Shown: positions 63,050-64,000 of the stretch, in pieces
How positions within the stretch are numbered: position 1 is the stretch's first letter
How the letters are laid out: each line of letters begins with the position of its first letter
Assembly (NCBI GenBank): GCA_965223465.1
Contig: OZ245025.1
Coordinates: 62,001 to 126,000, forward strand
Direction: 5' to 3'
DNA from: JAAELZ01 sp965223465
GTDB taxonomy: Bacteria; Pseudomonadota; Gammaproteobacteria; Arenicellales; Poriferihabitantaceae
Length of the DNA stretch: 64,000 bases
Program-made: the position numbers and the translations under genes
Notes under the pieces: generated by a model
The model's database searches: none
Seen by the model: only the letters and a program-made list of their open reading frames with translations
What the model was told of the DNA's origin: nothing

Positions 63050-63716
63050 CCTTGTATTGCAAGCCAAGGGTGTTTCCCAAACCTTTAGCGATGGGCGTCT
63101 TAACGTCGAGGTGTTAAAAGGGGTTGATTTTAAGGTTCATGCCCGTGAGCAAATCGCGATTGTTGGATCATCCGGATCGGGTAAGAGTACTTTGTTACAC
63201 CTGCTCGGTGGTCTAGCCAAGCCCACTCAAGGAGAAGTCTGGGTAGATGGCCAAAACATTTCTACATTGCCCGCTAAAGACCAGGGCGTGCTACGCAATC
63301 GCGCGCTCGGATTTGTCTATCAGTTCCATCATCTGCTGCCAGAATTTAGTGCGTTGGAAAATGTGGCCATGCCTTTGTTGATTCGAGGGGTGGATCGAAT
63401 AGAAGCGCTGGGGAAGGCGGAAAGCTTGCTGGATAAAACCGGTTTGGTTAAGCGGCTGGAACACAAGCCGGGTGAACTGTCCGGCGGAGAGCGCCAACGT
63501 GCCGCGGTGGCCCGGGCCTTGGTAACCCAGCCCAAGTGCGTGCTTGCGGATGAGCCAACGGGTAACTTGGATCATCAAACTGCGGATCATATTCACGGCC
63601 TGATGGCGGAATTGAATCAAGAATACGGTACAGCGTTGGTGGTGGTTACGCATGATCGACAGCTTGCTGCCAGAATGCATCGCCAGCTGCGACTGTTAGA
63701 TGGAGTGTTGGCATAA
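63042..63716 (+). CDS. lolD: lipoprotein-releasing ABC transporter ATPase
   Basis: A 224-residue ATPase with Walker A GSSGSGKST, signature LSGGERQRAAVARAL and Walker B CVLADEPTG. It powers LolC/E. The start MSDLVLQ lies inside the lolC end (8-base overlap). An earlier Met would sit wholly within lolC and is rejected. Confidence 0.97.
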   Translation: MSDLVLQAKGVSQTFSDGRLNVEVLKGVDFKVHAREQIAIVGSSGSGKSTLLHLLGGLAKPTQGEVWVDGQNISTLPAKDQGVLRNRALGFVYQFHHLLPEFSALENVAMPLLIRGVDRIEALGKAESLLDKTGLVKRLEHKPGELSGGERQRAAVARALVTQPKCVLADEPTGNLDHQTADHIHGLMAELNQEYGTALVVVTHDRQLAARMHRQLRLLDGVLA

Positions 63717-63752
63717 TACTATCTGTCGTAATTATGTTTACAACAAGTTGTC

Positions 63753-64000
63753 GTGAATATTAATTGGTTATCTCTCACCGACGCAGCGCGCGTGTTGCAT
63801 CCATCGCATTATGGTGAGCTGGCGGATAACGGTTCGTTAACGCGGCGTATTCGCACCAATTGTACGGGGATTTTCGCAGTAAAGTTAATTGATCAGCGTG
63901 TCATTCAGCCCACAACCGAAGAGCGCAACATCTTGGCGCTACCTGATTCAACCCAAGCCTTTAGTCGACGTGTGTATTTGTGTTGTGATGATCAACCCAA
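63753..64000 (+). CDS. ubiC: chorismate lyase (partial, C-terminus outside window)
   Basis: The first 82 residues of a chorismate-pyruvate lyase, which makes 4-hydroxybenzoate for ubiquinone. Marks are DNGSLTRRIRTNCTGIF and a following VKLIDQ, then RRVYLCCDDQP. A GTG at 63753 is the only fitting start. It follows lolD after 36 bases. The frame is open to the edge. Confidence 0.75.
   Translation, partial: MNINWLSLTDAARVLHPSHYGELADNGSLTRRIRTNCTGIFAVKLIDQRVIQPTTEERNILALPDSTQAFSRRVYLCCDDQP

Overview
The window looks like chromosome from a free-living gammaproteobacterium with moderate base composition. This rests on gene content and order: accA-tilS-pyrG-kdsA, mrp/metG back to back with dcd beyond mrp, uvrA diverging from a YajR-type transporter and ssb, and prfB-lysS-lolC-lolD-ubiC. 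An LPS (Kdo) and lipoprotein-export machinery show a Gram-negative envelope. I cannot name the species.

Layout. 1-3.3 kb: leftward operon for a PepSY protein and a PhoP/PhoQ-like two-component system (kinase cut by the window edge), then a PP-loop tRNA-thiolation-like enzyme with a TusA-like partner. 3.4-11.3 kb: rightward housekeeping genes accA, tilS, pyrG, kdsA, glyA, rlmD. 11.3-16.9 kb: LysE-type exporter, diheme cytochrome c, an HELGH membrane protein, mtgA, tRNA-Asn, dcd, mrp. 17-19.8 kb: metG and a deoxynucleoside kinase. 20-27.6 kb: an RND efflux pair overlapping a sulfotransferase gene, then an ELWxxDGT-repeat surface protein. 28-37.2 kb: LTA-synthase-like sulfatase, uvrA, yajR, ssb, a Tat-type small protein, a MITE-like element, htpX.

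37.35-43.7 kb is accessory DNA starting directly at tRNA-Ser(GGA): small secreted or lipoprotein genes, gene remnants, and an intact IS21-family element that truncates a CoA-transferase beta-subunit gene and has no matching target duplication. 44-53.2 kb is an aromatic (tyrosine/homogentisate-type) catabolic region: IclR regulator, MBL-fold protein with altered metal ligands, FAD hydroxylase, DUF2783 protein, VOC protein, P-loop kinase, fumarylacetoacetase, maleylacetoacetate isomerase, and HPPD on the other strand. No classical homogentisate 1,2-dioxygenase is visible in the window. This cluster is the best candidate for an undescribed system.

53.5-64 kb: EamA transporter, YbiT-type ABC-F, a barrel-DUF4329 protein overlapping a lipoprotein gene (possible effector/immunity pair), a lipase-like hydrolase, prfB with its programmed frameshift, lysS, lolC, lolD and the start of ubiC. 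No CRISPR array or rRNA was seen.
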